In this document: in pieces, positions 12,301-26,279 of the stretch
Position numbering within the stretch: the first letter of the stretch is position 1
Layout of the letters: every line of letters begins with the position of its first letter
Source: Megamerina dolium
Lineage: Eukaryota > Arthropoda > Insecta > Diptera > Megamerinidae
Length of the DNA stretch: 64,000 bases
Assembly (NCBI GenBank): GCA_963854835.1
Contig: OY978530.1
Span: 20,795,437-20,859,436, forward strand
Direction of reading: 5' to 3'
Notes under the pieces: model-generated
The model's input: only the letters and a program-made list of their open reading frames with translations
Databases searched by the model: none
Told to the model about the DNA's origin: nothing
Translations under genes and position numbers: made by a program

Positions 12301-14049
12301 GAATGACATCAAGACTATTTACTTTTTTTAATGTTCCATGCTTTAATGGAATGCGTCACAATGGTTTCGTTTCAACATCAGATACTCCTTATTAAATTCT
12401 TTGAAATAGCAACTTCACTTACATACGATACAACGTTTACAATCATGTGACATAATTACGAGTTGTTACCGATGCCGTCGTCGTCGTCCCATAGTCATTA
12501 TTGTATCGGCCGATAGCTTTGGTGTGGAAATAAAAAAATTAAAAGTTGTCATCTATTAAAATTCAGCTTAGTAGTCTAAAATTTTTAATTTAATACACTG
12601 CAATCCTTTAGTCGCAACCAATAGCTAGTTTAGAGTTGACATGAAACTTAATTTGCATGCATACTCAGCAAAACGTCAAAACTGGTTTGCATATGCCGCT
12701 TCTACACGCTGCAATCCTTCATGCAACATATTGCATGTAGTTCGAAATAGCCGATTAAAGAAATGGAAAACGCAGGTGTTTGTGCGATGTTATGTTGACT
12801 TTCACGGGTTGATCATTGTCATAAGTTGTATTGTTTCAATGTAAAATAACATTAAGAGTAAGAATGAGATAGTATGATATCATGAACATAGGTTAAATTA
12901 GGTTATTGTGGCTGCCCTCTCTCTAGGAGGATACAATTAGCCCAAAAAGGCCCATTATGATACCACTGTTGTGCGTGTTAAATTTGGACAGAATTACAAG
13001 GGACCTACGTATATTAGCATGTTGTGGCACCACTTTAAGTTAGTTTTATCACAGAGCTCTTTTAAGAAGCATTTTTGCCAAATTATTACTGCCGGAAAAA
13101 TTGCGAATTACTTACTGATAGGTGAGTACAATTCGAAAGAAAAATTTTTTGATAATAAGTGTTATTATGTTTCAGCCGGGGTTTGAACCCATGACCTACA
13201 GATCAGAAGGCCAACGCACTAACCACTGAGGTACGGGACCCACTATGATGAACATGGTCACGAACTAATTTGGCTTTTGATGCTGTAGCACTATTTTAAA
13301 TAGTTTAGTAATAATACTAAGTATTGTTATTAACTGATTAATAAGGTCAACTCAGGCAGATTCGTCCTTGGAGTACATTCGTTAAAGCCGTTCGTTAAAT
13401 ATTGTTTCAACTGCCAGAGAATAAGGTATGAAAAGCTAAACACTGCAATCTCTTTTAGAGAGATTAAATTCTCTAAGATATAAAAGACTTCGAAGTATCC
13501 CGGTTAAAATATTCCCATCGTCAGAATTTGACTAAATAGCCTAATAACATTTATAATTTGGAATTTGGAAAGTGGCACAATTACAATCTTAGAACCATAA
13601 AAGACATTCACATTTGTCATTATTATTTCCATTCTGATGTCTTTTTAATGTTGAATTGTTGTGGTTTTTGGATACTTGCCGAAAAATGTCAGAATGTCAC
13701 ACGTGACATCCGCTGAATGAGCGCCAGTTGAAATCATTTTCCCCCAATTTATGTGCTCGCACGGGCACGTAAAATGACCGGTTTCACTATAAGGATCATT
13801 ATCATCATTATCTCTACTGAGAAAAAGTGGGTAGATGATGTTGGAGCTGTTCATTGATGTTCTAAAACACATTTAAATAAACAGGAATTGTTCGAAAGGA
13901 TGACCTATACTGTCATTGTCGGCATCCCATTGCATCCTAGAAACCATAAATTATTCGCGCGATAAAGGAATAGTTCTTTTGTTGCTCCCTCTACATACTT
14001 CCCATCGCTTGCAGCCACTTAATCCATCAGCTTTTGGGTGTTTTTGGGT
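9346..14049 (+). repeat. Array unit 2
   Basis: One private substitution was seen (12472, A for T), and the (TC) tract has 11 repeats. Otherwise it is identical by eye to units 3 and 4. Confidence 0.95.
12909..13241 (-). mobile_element. SINE in array unit 2
   Basis: Identical by eye to the copy in unit 1; it was carried by the tandem duplication and is not a new insertion. Confidence 0.8.
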
Positions 14050-17000
14050 GATTTTCAACGAAACGAATGTCGTTTTTTCGCTAGCGGCAATCAATTCGTT
14101 CGAATTGGAGGATCGCATCACACAATTCGAGACTGCGAAATTCGGCGATATTTTCATTCACTTCGCATGTGATAATACCAGCCGTATTTTGATATTTTGT
14201 TATTTTGCAATTCATATATATTTTCTCTCTCTTTCTGTAATCAAATTGAAATACTTAATTCGCTATCGTACCTTACATTCCTATAATATTATAACTCAGA
14301 CATTATATGCCACTCGTTTTGACATGTACACTAAGAGTATAAGTATATATTTATATTGATTTTTTTATGGAATTATATATCTACAATATAATACATATGA
14401 AGTAAAGTTGATAATGAATTTCTAAATTACTTAATATAATGACCTGAAATGTTAAGATGTAGTGCAGTTTGGCAGTTTGTAAACATTAAATCAAAATTAT
14501 ATTCACCCTAGTCACGAAAAGGCTGCAGGATTTCCACAAACTTCGTTAACAACGTTCCCATATCATGGTTTGGATGTTTAGAATAACTGTAATACTTGTT
14601 TGTCAAAAACAAGGTGCTTGATAAATTTTTTACTGTTAAACTGTTTAGTCCAATCATCACAAGCGGTACCTTGTTTTAAAGACAATTAAAGTACGCTTTT
14701 CCCGACATGAATTGTACTGCTTGCGTTACTCTCACTTATCAGTTCAGTAATAAAATGAATGAATGAAGCGATACCCCAAAAAACGCACAAAAATACCGTT
14801 ATCTTAAAAACCAATCCATACAAAAGCATTTTTTTAATATGTTTTGAGCTCAGGAGGTCCATACTAACTCTCCCTATACCTGAATTTCTTGGTATTTTTG
14901 GGCCGTAAAGTACCGATTCAATTATTTAAAATAGTTCTACAAAGGCATTGTGTTTTTTTATATACATTAAAAAACAGAGAATTTTTTTGCAGATACCGTT
15001 TGCTTCTCTCCGCTCTTGCTTCATAATCTATTGAATTATACTGAATAAATACATAACTGTAGAAATCAATTTATATACAATTTACTCATGAGAAAAATTA
15101 AGACCGTGTGATGTGCAGAATAGAAATAATGAGGGTAAAAATATATAAAGGGTGTGTTTCCTACACGGCATTTTTTCAACAATATTAACTAAATTTTCGT
15201 AGCAATCACAATAAAAAGGATTATATTGCAATACACATATGATTCCATTGAATTCGTTTTATTCGGTATTTATACAAATGTGAGTTCGTTGCATTATCTC
15301 GTTTATCCAATTCTATATGTTACTTTCTGATTCATGTCATTTCCCTTTTAAATAAAATAATAACATAATCGCGTGCCATATTTCCAGAGGCTGCAGAGAT
15401 ATACCGCTGCTAATGGACAACAGCAACCGCAACGCTTTAACAGCAAATATCATGCGCAAGCTATCGCCGATATTTCATTCGAATGCAAAAATAGTTTTGC
15501 ATTCACTGAAAACAGTATGGATCGAACGTTTTTATGCCTATCAACTGGAACATCACGCAATCATTTGGAATCGGTATTGTCACATTCACTCATGTGTACC
15601 TACATATATATTTGAATTGATATTAAAATTATATATGTATATATTCAAGAATATGAGAAATGCATCATATGTAATTCTCAAAAATTAATTAATATTAAAA
15701 ATTATGCAAAAGCAACAACAAATATGTATGCAGTGTGTAATTTACGAAAGACGAACAATTTGATGACTTTTGGGGTGTGTCCCTTTTGATTATTATGGCT
15801 GATGAGTAGGCACAAATTGACGAAATCTTAAGAAATTGCAAAAATTGTTGTCGATCACGTGCATTTTACAATGAAAATAATAGTATTATTCTGCCACAAA
15901 ACGGAAAAACGAGAACAGATGATAAAGAGTTTGATGGCAAACGGTGGTTGATTTTTTGCAGTAGGTAAATGGGAGATTATCTCTTATTGAAATTCACTAA
16001 CACATTGGGTTTCAATAGCAATATTATTTTTAATAAATTTTGAATATTCATTAATTTTAAAGAAAAAATTATTTAAATATTACATATGATGAATTTCTCA
16101 TTTTGAATTAATATAATTTATAAATATCACGTATAATAATCAATCTTTATCGTATAGACATATCGTACTTATGTATGTAGGAACAAATGAGTGAATGTGA
16201 CAATGCCGATTCCAAAATGATTGTGTGAAGTTGTAGTTGGTTGACATGAAATGTTCGATTTATACAGTCTTCAGTGAAAAACTATTTTTGCGTTGGAGTG
16301 AAATCTCGACCATCGTTTGCTTCTGATATTTACTAATGAAACGCTGTCCATTAACAGTGGGATATATCTATATTCTAAAGTCTCTGGTGTAATATTTAGT
16401 TTACATATGTACGTACATAACTATTCTATAATTTCTTTAAAACTACTATTGTCTGTTTTGTTGTTGCTGTTTGCTTAAAATTATTTTCTCTTCCTTCTCA
16501 TTTAAAACAAGAAATTAAAGTACAGATAAATGTATGTATGTGGTAATGAGTGAGTTTACACAAAAAGAGAAAAGTAAGCCAAAATTAGAGAGAGGGAGAT
16601 GCAGGTATATAGATATGGAATATTTAGCAATAATGTTGATCAAACGCCTTACGCGTGTACCACACATGAATAAAATTAAATTAATCCATTGATTTTTAGG
16701 ATCAATTTTAATTTCAATATTCGTACTGAAACCAGAAAAGTTAGGAAATTGATAGTTGTGCAGACAATATTCATATACTCATTATATAATATTGAAAAGT
16801 AAAAATATACGCGAATTGACCACTCTCACGCCTCAACCCCATATACAGGAGTTAAAAATTTAGAAACAAAATAAAATGTCGTAGAACGGGCACAGAAAAA
16901 CTTGAAATATTTTCCATTCTCAATATTTGAACTTCTACCTCTTGTATCTCTCTCTCTCTCTCTCTCTCACACTTTCTCACTCTTTCCTTTCATTCCAGAT

Positions 17001-18753
17001 ACTGGAATGACATCAAGACTATTTACTTTTTTTAATGTTCCATGCTTTAATGGAATGCGTCACAATGGTTTCGTTTCAACATCAGATACTCCTTATTAAA
17101 TTCTTTGAAATAGCAACTTCACTTACATACGATACAACGTTTACAATCATGTGACATAATTACGAGTTGTTACCGTTGCCGTCGTCGTCGTCCCATAGTC
17201 ATTATTGTATCGGCCGATAGCTTTGGTGTGGAAATAAAAAAATTAAAAGTTGTCATCTATTAAAATTCAGCTTAGTAGTCTAAAATTTTTAATTTAATAC
17301 ACTGCAATCCTTTAGTCGCAACCAATAGCTAGTTTAGAGTTGACATGAAACTTAATTTGCATGCATACTCAGCAAAACGTCAAAACTGGTTTGCATATGC
17401 CGCTTCTACACGCTGCAATCCTTCATGCAACATATTGCATGTAGTTCGAAATAGCCGATTAAAGAAATGGAAAACGCAGGTGTTTGTGCGATGTTATGTT
17501 GACTTTCACGGGTTGATCATTGTCATAAGTTGTATTGTTTCAATGTAAAATAACATTAAGAGTAAGAATGAGATAGTATGATATCATGAACATAGGTTAA
17601 ATTAGGTTATTGTGGCTGCCCTCTCTCTAGGAGGATACAATTAGCCCAAAAAGGCCCATTATGATACCACTGTTGTGCGTGTTAAATTTGGACAGAATTA
17701 CAAGGGACCTACGTATATTAGCATGTTGTGGCACCACTTTAAGTTAGTTTTATCACAGAGCTCTTTTAAGAAGCATTTTTGCCAAATTATTACTGCCGGA
17801 AAAATTGCGAATTACTTACTGATAGGTGAGTACAATTCGAAAGAAAAATTTTTTGATAATAAGTGTTATTATGTTTCAGCCGGGGTTTGAACCCATGACC
17901 TACAGATCAGAAGGCCAACGCACTAACCACTGAGGTACGGGACCCACTATGATGAACATGGTCACGAACTAATTTGGCTTTTGATGCTGTAGCACTATTT
18001 TAAATAGTTTAGTAATAATACTAAGTATTGTTATTAACTGATTAATAAGGTCAACTCAGGCAGATTCGTCCTTGGAGTACATTCGTTAAAGCCGTTCGTT
18101 AAATATTGTTTCAACTGCCAGAGAATAAGGTATGAAAAGCTAAACACTGCAATCTCTTTTAGAGAGATTAAATTCTCTAAGATATAAAAGACTTCGAAGT
18201 ATCCCGGTTAAAATATTCCCATCGTCAGAATTTGACTAAATAGCCTAATAACATTTATAATTTGGAATTTGGAAAGTGGCACAATTACAATCTTAGAACC
18301 ATAAAAGACATTCACATTTGTCATTATTATTTCCATTCTGATGTCTTTTTAATGTTGAATTGTTGTGGTTTTTGGATACTTGCCGAAAAATGTCAGAATG
18401 TCACACGTGACATCCGCTGAATGAGCGCCAGTTGAAATCATTTCCCCCCAATTTATGTGCTCGCACGGGCACGTAAAATGACCGGTTTCACTATAAGGAT
18501 CATTATCATCATTATCTCTACTGAGAAAAAGTGGGTAGATGATGTTGGAGCTGTTCATTGATGTTCTAAAACACATTTAAATAAACAGGAATTGTTCGAA
18601 AGGATGACCTATACTGTCATTGTCGGCATCCCATTGCATCCTAGAAACCATAAATTATTCGCGCGATAAAGGAATAGTTCTTTTGTTGCTCCCTCTACAT
18701 ACTTCCCATCGCTTGCAGCCACTTAATCCATCAGCTTTTGGGTGTTTTTGGGT
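14050..18753 (+). repeat. Array unit 3
   Basis: Private changes were seen at 16979 and 18444, and the (TC) tract has 11 repeats, a length shared with unit 2. Confidence 0.95.
17613..17945 (-). mobile_element. SINE in array unit 3
   Basis: Identical by eye to the copy in unit 1 and carried by the tandem duplication. Confidence 0.8.
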
Positions 18754-21700
18754 GATTTTCAACGAAACGAATGTCGTTTTTTCGCTAGCGGCAATCAATT
18801 CGTTCGAATTGGAGGATCGCATCACACAATTCGAGACTGCGAAATTCGGCGATATTTTCATTCACTTCGCATGTGATAATACCAGCCGTATTTTGATATT
18901 TTGTTATTTTGCAATTCATATATATTTTCTCTCTCTTTCTGTAATCAAATTGAAATACTTAATTCGCTATCGTACCTTACATTCCTATAATATTATAACT
19001 CAGACATTATATGCCACTCGTTTTGACATGTACACTAAGAGTATAAGTATATATTTATATTGATTTTTTTATGGAATTATATATCTACAATATAATACAT
19101 ATGAAGTAAAGTTGATAATGAATTTCTAAATTACTTAATATAATGACCTGAAATGTTAAGATGTAGTGCAGTTTGGCAGTTTGTAAACATTAAATCAAAA
19201 TTATATTCACCCTAGTCACGAAAAGGCTGCAGGATTTCCACAAACTTCGTTAACAACGTTCCCATATCATGGTTTGGATGTTTAGAATAACTGTAATACT
19301 TGTTTGTCAAAAACAAGGTGCTTGATAAATTTTTTACTGTTAAACTGTTTAGTCCAATCATCACAAGCGGTACCTTGTTTTAAAGACAATTAAAGTACGC
19401 TTTTCCCGACATGAATTGTACTGCTTGCGTTACTCTCACTTATCAGTTCAGTAATAAAATGAATGAATGAAGCGATACCCCAAAAAACGCACAAAAATAC
19501 CGTTATCTTAAAAACCAATCCATACAAAAGCATTTTTTTAATATGTTTTGAGCTCAGGAGGTCCATACTAACTCTCCCTATACCTGAATTTCTTGGTATT
19601 TTTGGGCCGTAAAGTACCGATTCAATTATTTAAAATAGTTCTACAAAGGCATTGTGTTTTTTTATATACATTAAAAAACAGAGAATTTTTTTGCAGATAC
19701 CGTTTGCTTCTCTCCGCTCTTGCTTCATAATCTATTGAATTATACTGAATAAATACATAACTGTAGAAATCAATTTATATACAATTTACTCATGAGAAAA
19801 ATTAAGACCGTGTGATGTGCAGAATAGAAATAATGAGGGTAAAAATATATAAAGGGTGTGTTTCCTACACGGCATTTTTTCAACAATATTAACTAAATTT
19901 TCGTAGCAATCACAATAAAAAGGATTATATTGCAATACACATATGATTCCATTGAATTCGTTTTATTCGGTATTTATACAAATGTGAGTTCGTTGCATTA
20001 TCTCGTTTATCCAATTCTATATGTTACTTTCTGATTCATGTCATTTCCCTTTTAAATAAAATAATAACATAATCGCGTGCCATATTTCCAGAGGCTGCAG
20101 AGATATACCGCTGCTAATGGACAACAGCAACCGCAACGCTTTAACAGCAAATATCATGCGCAAGCTATCGCCGATATTTCATTCGAATGCAAAAATAGTT
20201 TTGCATTCACTGAAAACAGTATGGATCGAACGTTTTTATGCCTATCAACTGGAACATCACGCAATCATTTGGAATCGGTATTGTCACATTCACTCATGTG
20301 TACCTACATATATATTTGAATTGATATTAAAATTATATATGTATATATTCAAGAATATGAGAAATGCATCATATGTAATTCTCAAAAATTAATTAATATT
20401 AAAAATTATGCAAAAGCAACAACAAATATGTATGCAGTGTGTAATTTACGAAAGACGAACAATTTGATGACTTTTGGGGTGTGTCCCTTTTGATTATTAT
20501 GGCTGATGAGTAGGCACAAATTGACGAAATCTTAAGAAATTGCAAAAATTGTTGTCGATCACGTGCATTTTACAATGAAAATAATAGTATTATTCTGCCA
20601 CAAAACGGAAAAACGAGAACAGATGATAAAGAGTTTGATGGCAAACGGTGGTTGATTTTTTGCAGTAGGTAAATGGGAGATTATCTCTTATTGAAATTCA
20701 CTAACACATTGGGTTTCAATAGCAATATTATTTTTAATAAATTTTGAATATTCATTAATTTTAAAGAAAAAATTATTTAAATATTACATATGATGAATTT
20801 CTCATTTTGAATTAATATAATTTATAAATATCACGTATAATAATCAATCTTTATCGTATAGACATATCGTACTTATGTATGTAGGAACAAATGAGTGAAT
20901 GTGACAATGCCGATTCCAAAATGATTGTGTGAAGTTGTAGTTGGTTGACATGAAATGTTCGATTTATACAGTCTTCAGTGAAAAACTATTTTTGCGTTGG
21001 AGTGAAATCTCGACCATCGTTTGCTTCTGATATTTACTAATGAAACGCTGTCCATTAACAGTGGGATATATCTATATTCTAAAGTCTCTGGTGTAATATT
21101 TAGTTTACATATGTACGTACATAACTATTCTATAATTTCTTTAAAACTACTATTGTCTGTTTTGTTGTTGCTGTTTGCTTAAAATTATTTTCTCTTCCTT
21201 CTCATTTAAAACAAGAAATTAAAGTACAGATAAATGTATGTATGTGGTAATGAGTGAGTTTACACAAAAAGAGAAAAGTAAGCCAAAATTAGAGAGAGGG
21301 AGATGCAGGTATATAGATATGGAATATTTAGCAATAATGTTGATCAAACGCCTTACGCGTGTACCACACATGAATAAAATTAAATTAATCCATTGATTTT
21401 TAGGATCAATTTTAATTTCAATATTCGTACTGAAACCAGAAAAGTTAGGAAATTGATAGTTGTGCAGACAATATTCATATACTCATTATATAATATTGAA
21501 AAGTAAAAATATACGCGAATTGACCACTCTCACGCCTCAACCCCATATACAGGAGTTAAAAATTTAGAAACAAAATAAAATGTCGTAGAACGGGCACAGA
21601 AAAACTTGAAATATTTTCCATTCTCAATATTTGAACTTCTACCTCTTGTATCTCTCTCTCTCTCTCTCTCACACTTTCTCCCTCTTTCCTTTCATTCCAG

Positions 21701-23451
21701 ATACTGGAATGACATCAAGACTATTTACTTTTTTTAATGTTCCATGCTTTAATGGAATGCGTCACAATGGTTTCGTTTCAACATCAGATACTCCTTATTA
21801 AATTCTTTGAAATAGCAACTTCACTTACATACGATACAACGTTTACAATCATGTGACATAATTACGAGTTGTTACCGTTGCCGTCGTCGTCGTCCCATAG
21901 TCATTATTGTATCGGCCGATAGCTTTGGTGTGGAAATAAAAAAATTAAAAGTTGTCATCTATTAAAATTCAGCTTAGTAGTCTAAAATTTTTAATTTAAT
22001 ACACTGCAATCCTTTAGTCGCAACCAATAGCTAGTTTAGAGTTGACATGAAACTTAATTTGCATGCATACTCAGCAAAACGTCAAAACTGGTTTGCATAT
22101 GCCGCTTCTACACGCTGCAATCCTTCATGCAACATATTGCATGTAGTTCGAAATAGCCGATTAAAGAAATGGAAAACGCAGGTGTTTGTGCGATGTTATG
22201 TTGACTTTCACGGGTTGATCATTGTCATAAGTTGTATTGTTTCAATGTAAAATAACATTAAGAGTAAGAATGAGATAGTATGATATCATGAACATAGGTT
22301 AAATTAGGTTATTGTGGCTGCCCTCTCTCTAGGAGGATACAATTAGCCCAAAAAGGCCCATTATGATACCACTGTTGTGCGTGTTAAATTTGGACAGAAT
22401 TACAAGGGACCTACGTATATTAGCATGTTGTGGCACCACTTTAAGTTAGTTTTATCACAGAGCTCTTTTAAGAAGCATTTTTGCCAAATTATTACTGCCG
22501 GAAAAATTGCGAATTACTTACTGATAGGTGAGTACAATTCGAAAGAAAAATTTTTTGATAATAAGTGTTATTATGTTTCAGCCGGGGTTTGAACCCATGA
22601 CCTACAGATCAGAAGGCCAACGCACTAACCACTGTGGTACGGGACCCACTATGATGAACATGGTCACGAACTAATTTGGCTTTTGATGCTGTAGCACTAT
22701 TTTAAATAGTTTAGTAATAATACTAAGTATTGTTATTAACTGATTAATAAGGTCAACTCAGGCAGATTCGTCCTTGGAGTACATTCGTTAAAGCCGTTCG
22801 TTAAATATTGTTTCAACTGCCAGAGAATAAGGTATGAAAAGCTAAACACTGCAATCTCTTTTAGAGAGATTAAATTCTCTAAGATATAAAAGACTTCGAA
22901 GTATCCCGGTCAAAATATTCCCATCGTCAGAATTTGACTAAATAGCCTAATAACATTTATAATTTGGAATTTGGAAAGTGGCACAATTACAATCTTAGAA
23001 CCATAAAAGGCATTCACATTTGTCATTATTATTTCCATTCTGATGTCTTTTTAATGTTGAATTGTTGTGGTTTTTGGATACTTGCCGAAAAATGTCAGAA
23101 TGTCACACGTGACATCCGCTGAATGAGCGCCAGTTGAAATCATTTTCCCCCAATTTATGTGCTCGCACGGGCACGTAAAATGACCGGTTTCACTATAAGG
23201 ATCATTATCATCATTATCTCTACTGAGAAAAAGTGGGTAGATGATGTTGGAGCTGTTCATTGATGTTCTAAAACACATTTAAATAAACAGGAATTGTTCG
23301 AAAGGATGACCTATACTGTCATTGTCGGCATCCCATTGCATCCTAGAAACCATAAATTATTCGCGCGATAAAGGAATAGTTCTTTTGTTGCTCCCTCTAC
23401 ATACTTCCCATCGCTTGCAGCCACTTAATCCATCAGCTTTTGGGTGTTTTT
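18754..23451 (+). repeat. Array unit 4
   Basis: Private changes lie at 22635 (inside the SINE promoter-like head), 22911 and 23010; the (TC) tract has 10 repeats. Homology stops after gggtgttttt at 23451, lacking the four bases gggt found at the internal junctions, and continues into unique sequence. Confidence 0.95.
22315..22647 (-). mobile_element. SINE in array unit 4
   Basis: Same element, with one substitution at 22635 in the A-box-like region (accactgtgg against accactgagg on the plus strand). Confidence 0.8.
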
Positions 23452-25180
23452 AAGCCCTATGCTGTACTTGATTTAACGATTACTTGCCAAAGGAAGGCGC
23501 TGCAAATTAACCCTATCGACCTGAACCAATACTACATATTAGCAAAATTTATTAAAATCAGTGTGCTAAAAATAAATTTTCAGAGAAATCAAACAGAAAA
23601 TGGAATAATATTGTGTTGCAAAAAAGTTCGAAGTTATTCTTTCCGGCAAAATCAAAATGAAAATCAAAATATTTTGCAGATCTGAACTAAAACTAGAGTC
23701 AAGGATGATCAGCGGTCACTGTCTGCTAAACAACTATAAGAAACTGAGAGTGAAATGTGGAGATTTTTCAGGGAGTATGAAGAACCTTTCGATTTCGAGA
23801 TTGTCCAGCCTTAACTCTAACAATAAGGCACACAAAAGGCAGAGAAATAATTCAGCCAGGAGAACTGGCAACAATCGAAATAGATAAACTTGATAAACTT
23901 GAGAGATGACAGTAATACACATGAGGCCATACGCCCCATAAACCGTGTATGAGCTAAGAACAAAACCATCAAATGTGGAATATCACGTATTTTGACAATC
24001 TTAAGAGAAAAAGAACAAGCAAAGGAGTCGCAACGGAATAAAAGCTCCCAAATGACTAAACGAGCTATTATGTTAGTAACGTTTTATATGTATATTGTTT
24101 TCGCTCTCACCCTTCCATTATATTTCCAACCAAAAGATATTCAATAAGAAAATGGAATCGTGACATATCAGAGTCATCTGCTGGAAGCATTTCTTACGCA
24201 GAGTTGGTCGATTCCATCACTTCCTCCTTGGAAAATGAAGTCAGTTCAGATAAAGAAGAAAGAGGTTTAGACAAATATAAATTACAGAAGGAATTCGAAA
24301 GCAAATAGGAGAAATTATAAAAGTTTTCAGCCACTTGACTTTTAACATTCAGTACATTCGGCGAGCCATAGAATCTCTTTGGGTTTTTGTGAAACCAGTA
24401 CCAGATATTATTATTGATTTAAAAAGCGAAATTGAAATGAAGTCACCTAATCCAGCTCATTCAACCTCCATATCGTGATGTCGGAGAAAGCATTTATTTG
24501 ATGTGAGTTTTGGCGACTATTATATTAAATAAATTTTACTTAAGAGCAATTAGCATTGATGGTATCTGATTTTCCAATTCTGCCGAAAGTGCCCCATTGA
24601 AATGACGAAATTTCCTCTGTTGTGGCACGATTACTAAAAAAACATAAAAAAAAAATCCAAACATTTTACGTTTCCTTAGCTATAAAACGGAGCTCTTTAC
24701 ATATTTCATAAACCGTCCGACAAAATCACATTTCTTTGAACACATGAAAAAATTCAAAAGAATCTGAAAATATACATTAAAAAGATGATATATTTTGGTG
24801 ATTTCCTGTAGCACGCCAAAATTTTGTTTAAATCCACTTAGCGCTGAGTATCTTGAAAAATTATAATAAATAAATAAAAATAAAAGAAAAAATCAAGAAA
24901 ATGAATAAAAGTTGACCAATTTAAATAAATATTACCTTGTTGGAAAGTAATTGAATACAAAATTCGATTTTGTTTTTCTCACACTATTCTGACGCCAGAT
25001 GAAGCTAGTATTCCATTGTAAAGGTAAGTGTAATATATTCAAGTATTATTTATTTAAATCCTTAAACTTTTACTTATTTTAACGATTTTTTTTCCTTCAT
25101 AATTTTTTCATAATTCTCAGCGTTAGGTGCAAGCTTTACAGTCAATGTGGAACCTAAATAAAATGGAATGGAACCGGTGA
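23452..25180. other. Unassigned region right of the array, possibly the rest of the broken pogo-like element
   Basis: A plus-strand frame runs from the pogo-like fragment across 23451 to 23685, so its first part may be the transposase continuation, but I cannot match it residue by residue. The rest is AT-rich with short ORFs, none recognisable. A serine/glutamate-rich stretch near 24160-24300 is coding-like but unidentified. Confidence 0.35.
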
Positions 25181-25219
25181 GAATACTGAATCCAACTAAT
25201 ACACCTACAGTTGTGAAGA

Positions 25220-26180
25220 AAGAAATTGTGATTTGTTAGCGATGGTCTATGGCATTCACAGTGATGCCATTTGGCCTATACAATGCGACAGTACTTTCGA
25301 ATGTTTGATGGAACGTGTACTAAGAGGACTACACTGGAAAACGTGCTTGGTGCATCTCGATGGTACACCAAGCATGTCATTGTAACGAGATAGATGCTCT
25401 ACTTCGTCGTTCCTGCAAAATGGAATGTAAACATTGTTCTCTACTAGAAAGCGACTTACGACTTACATGTGTCTTAGGGGAAGAGTCATGGACCACCGAA
25501 CGGGTACAAAAAGATCAGTGAAACGACCCAGATCTCGTAAATATTAAGGAATACAGTGAGCAGGGCGTACGTCAAGATTGGCAATAAATTGCGAATAAGA
25601 GCCCAATAGCAAAGTCATATTGGGAACAATGGCAAAGCCTGCACTTGAGAGATGAATATCTATTCCGAGCATCGGAAAGGGAAGATGGAAAAATCACTAT
25701 TAATCTTCTGGTGGTACCTAAGCCAAGAATAAACAAAGTGATAGCTGAGTATCACAATGCTTCCAGTGAATAGCATCTAGGCATAACCAAAATCGTTGAG
25801 AAAATAAAGAAACGATTTTATTGAGTTGAATGCCAATACCATGTGGCTGATTGGATTTGGAAGTGTGAACATTGTGCAATGGTCAAAGGTCCCACGCAGA
25901 AGGGACGAGGGAAAATGCATAAATACTGTAGGTGCTCTATTTGAGCGAATTACAATGGATATAGCTGGACCATTTCCTACAAGCAAAGCAAGGAACAAGT
26001 ATGCCTTGGTGGTCATAGATTACTTCAGAAAATGACCTGAAGTATAGCGTATTTCAAAGAAGCTAGTACAGTTGCCGATGTATTCGTCAATCAATGGATT
26101 ACTCGGTTTGGTGTACCGATGGAGTTACACTCGGATCAAGGTCGTAATTTCGAATCAGTTGTATTCCAATAGAAAACCTA
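25220..26180 (+). mobile_element. Second degenerate gypsy pol remnant of the family at 690-1715
   Basis: In order: AFTVMPFGLYNAT (RT), CKMECKHCSLLES, NKVIAEYHNASSE then HLGITKIVEKIKKRFY and CEHCAMVKGPTQKGRG (integrase zinc-binding domain), and ITMDIAGPFPTSKARNKYA with LVVIDYF (integrase core start), then RFGVPMELHSDQGRNFES. The bulk of RT and RNase H is deleted between the first two pieces. Frames are interrupted repeatedly. No LTR was identified. Confidence 0.75.
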
Positions 26181-26279
26181 CTCGGTTAGAGATTGTGCGA
26201 TAGGCTTAAGACACACTACATCAAAACTGTGACACAATGAAAAATTAAACCGTCCTCGTATAAGGACTACCACTTTTAC

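Larger units (their letters stand above)
4644..23451 (+). repeat. Tandem array: four head-to-tail copies of a 4.7-kb unit
   Basis: Units start at 4644, 9346, 14050 and 18754 with gattttcaacgaaacgaatg; periods are 4702, 4704, 4704 and about 4702. Length differences come from a (TC)n tract of 10, 11, 11 and 10 repeats. By eye I find ten single-base differences over 18.8 kb: 4826, 5105, 5685 and 6890 private to unit 1; 12472 to unit 2; 16979 and 18444 to unit 3; 22635, 22911 and 23010 to unit 4. The array holds exactly four whole units. Inside each are an AT-rich inverted repeat, an old SINE and the end of a pogo-like transposase. No long open reading frame is conserved, and none of the small ORFs resembles a host gene. 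Confidence 0.97.
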
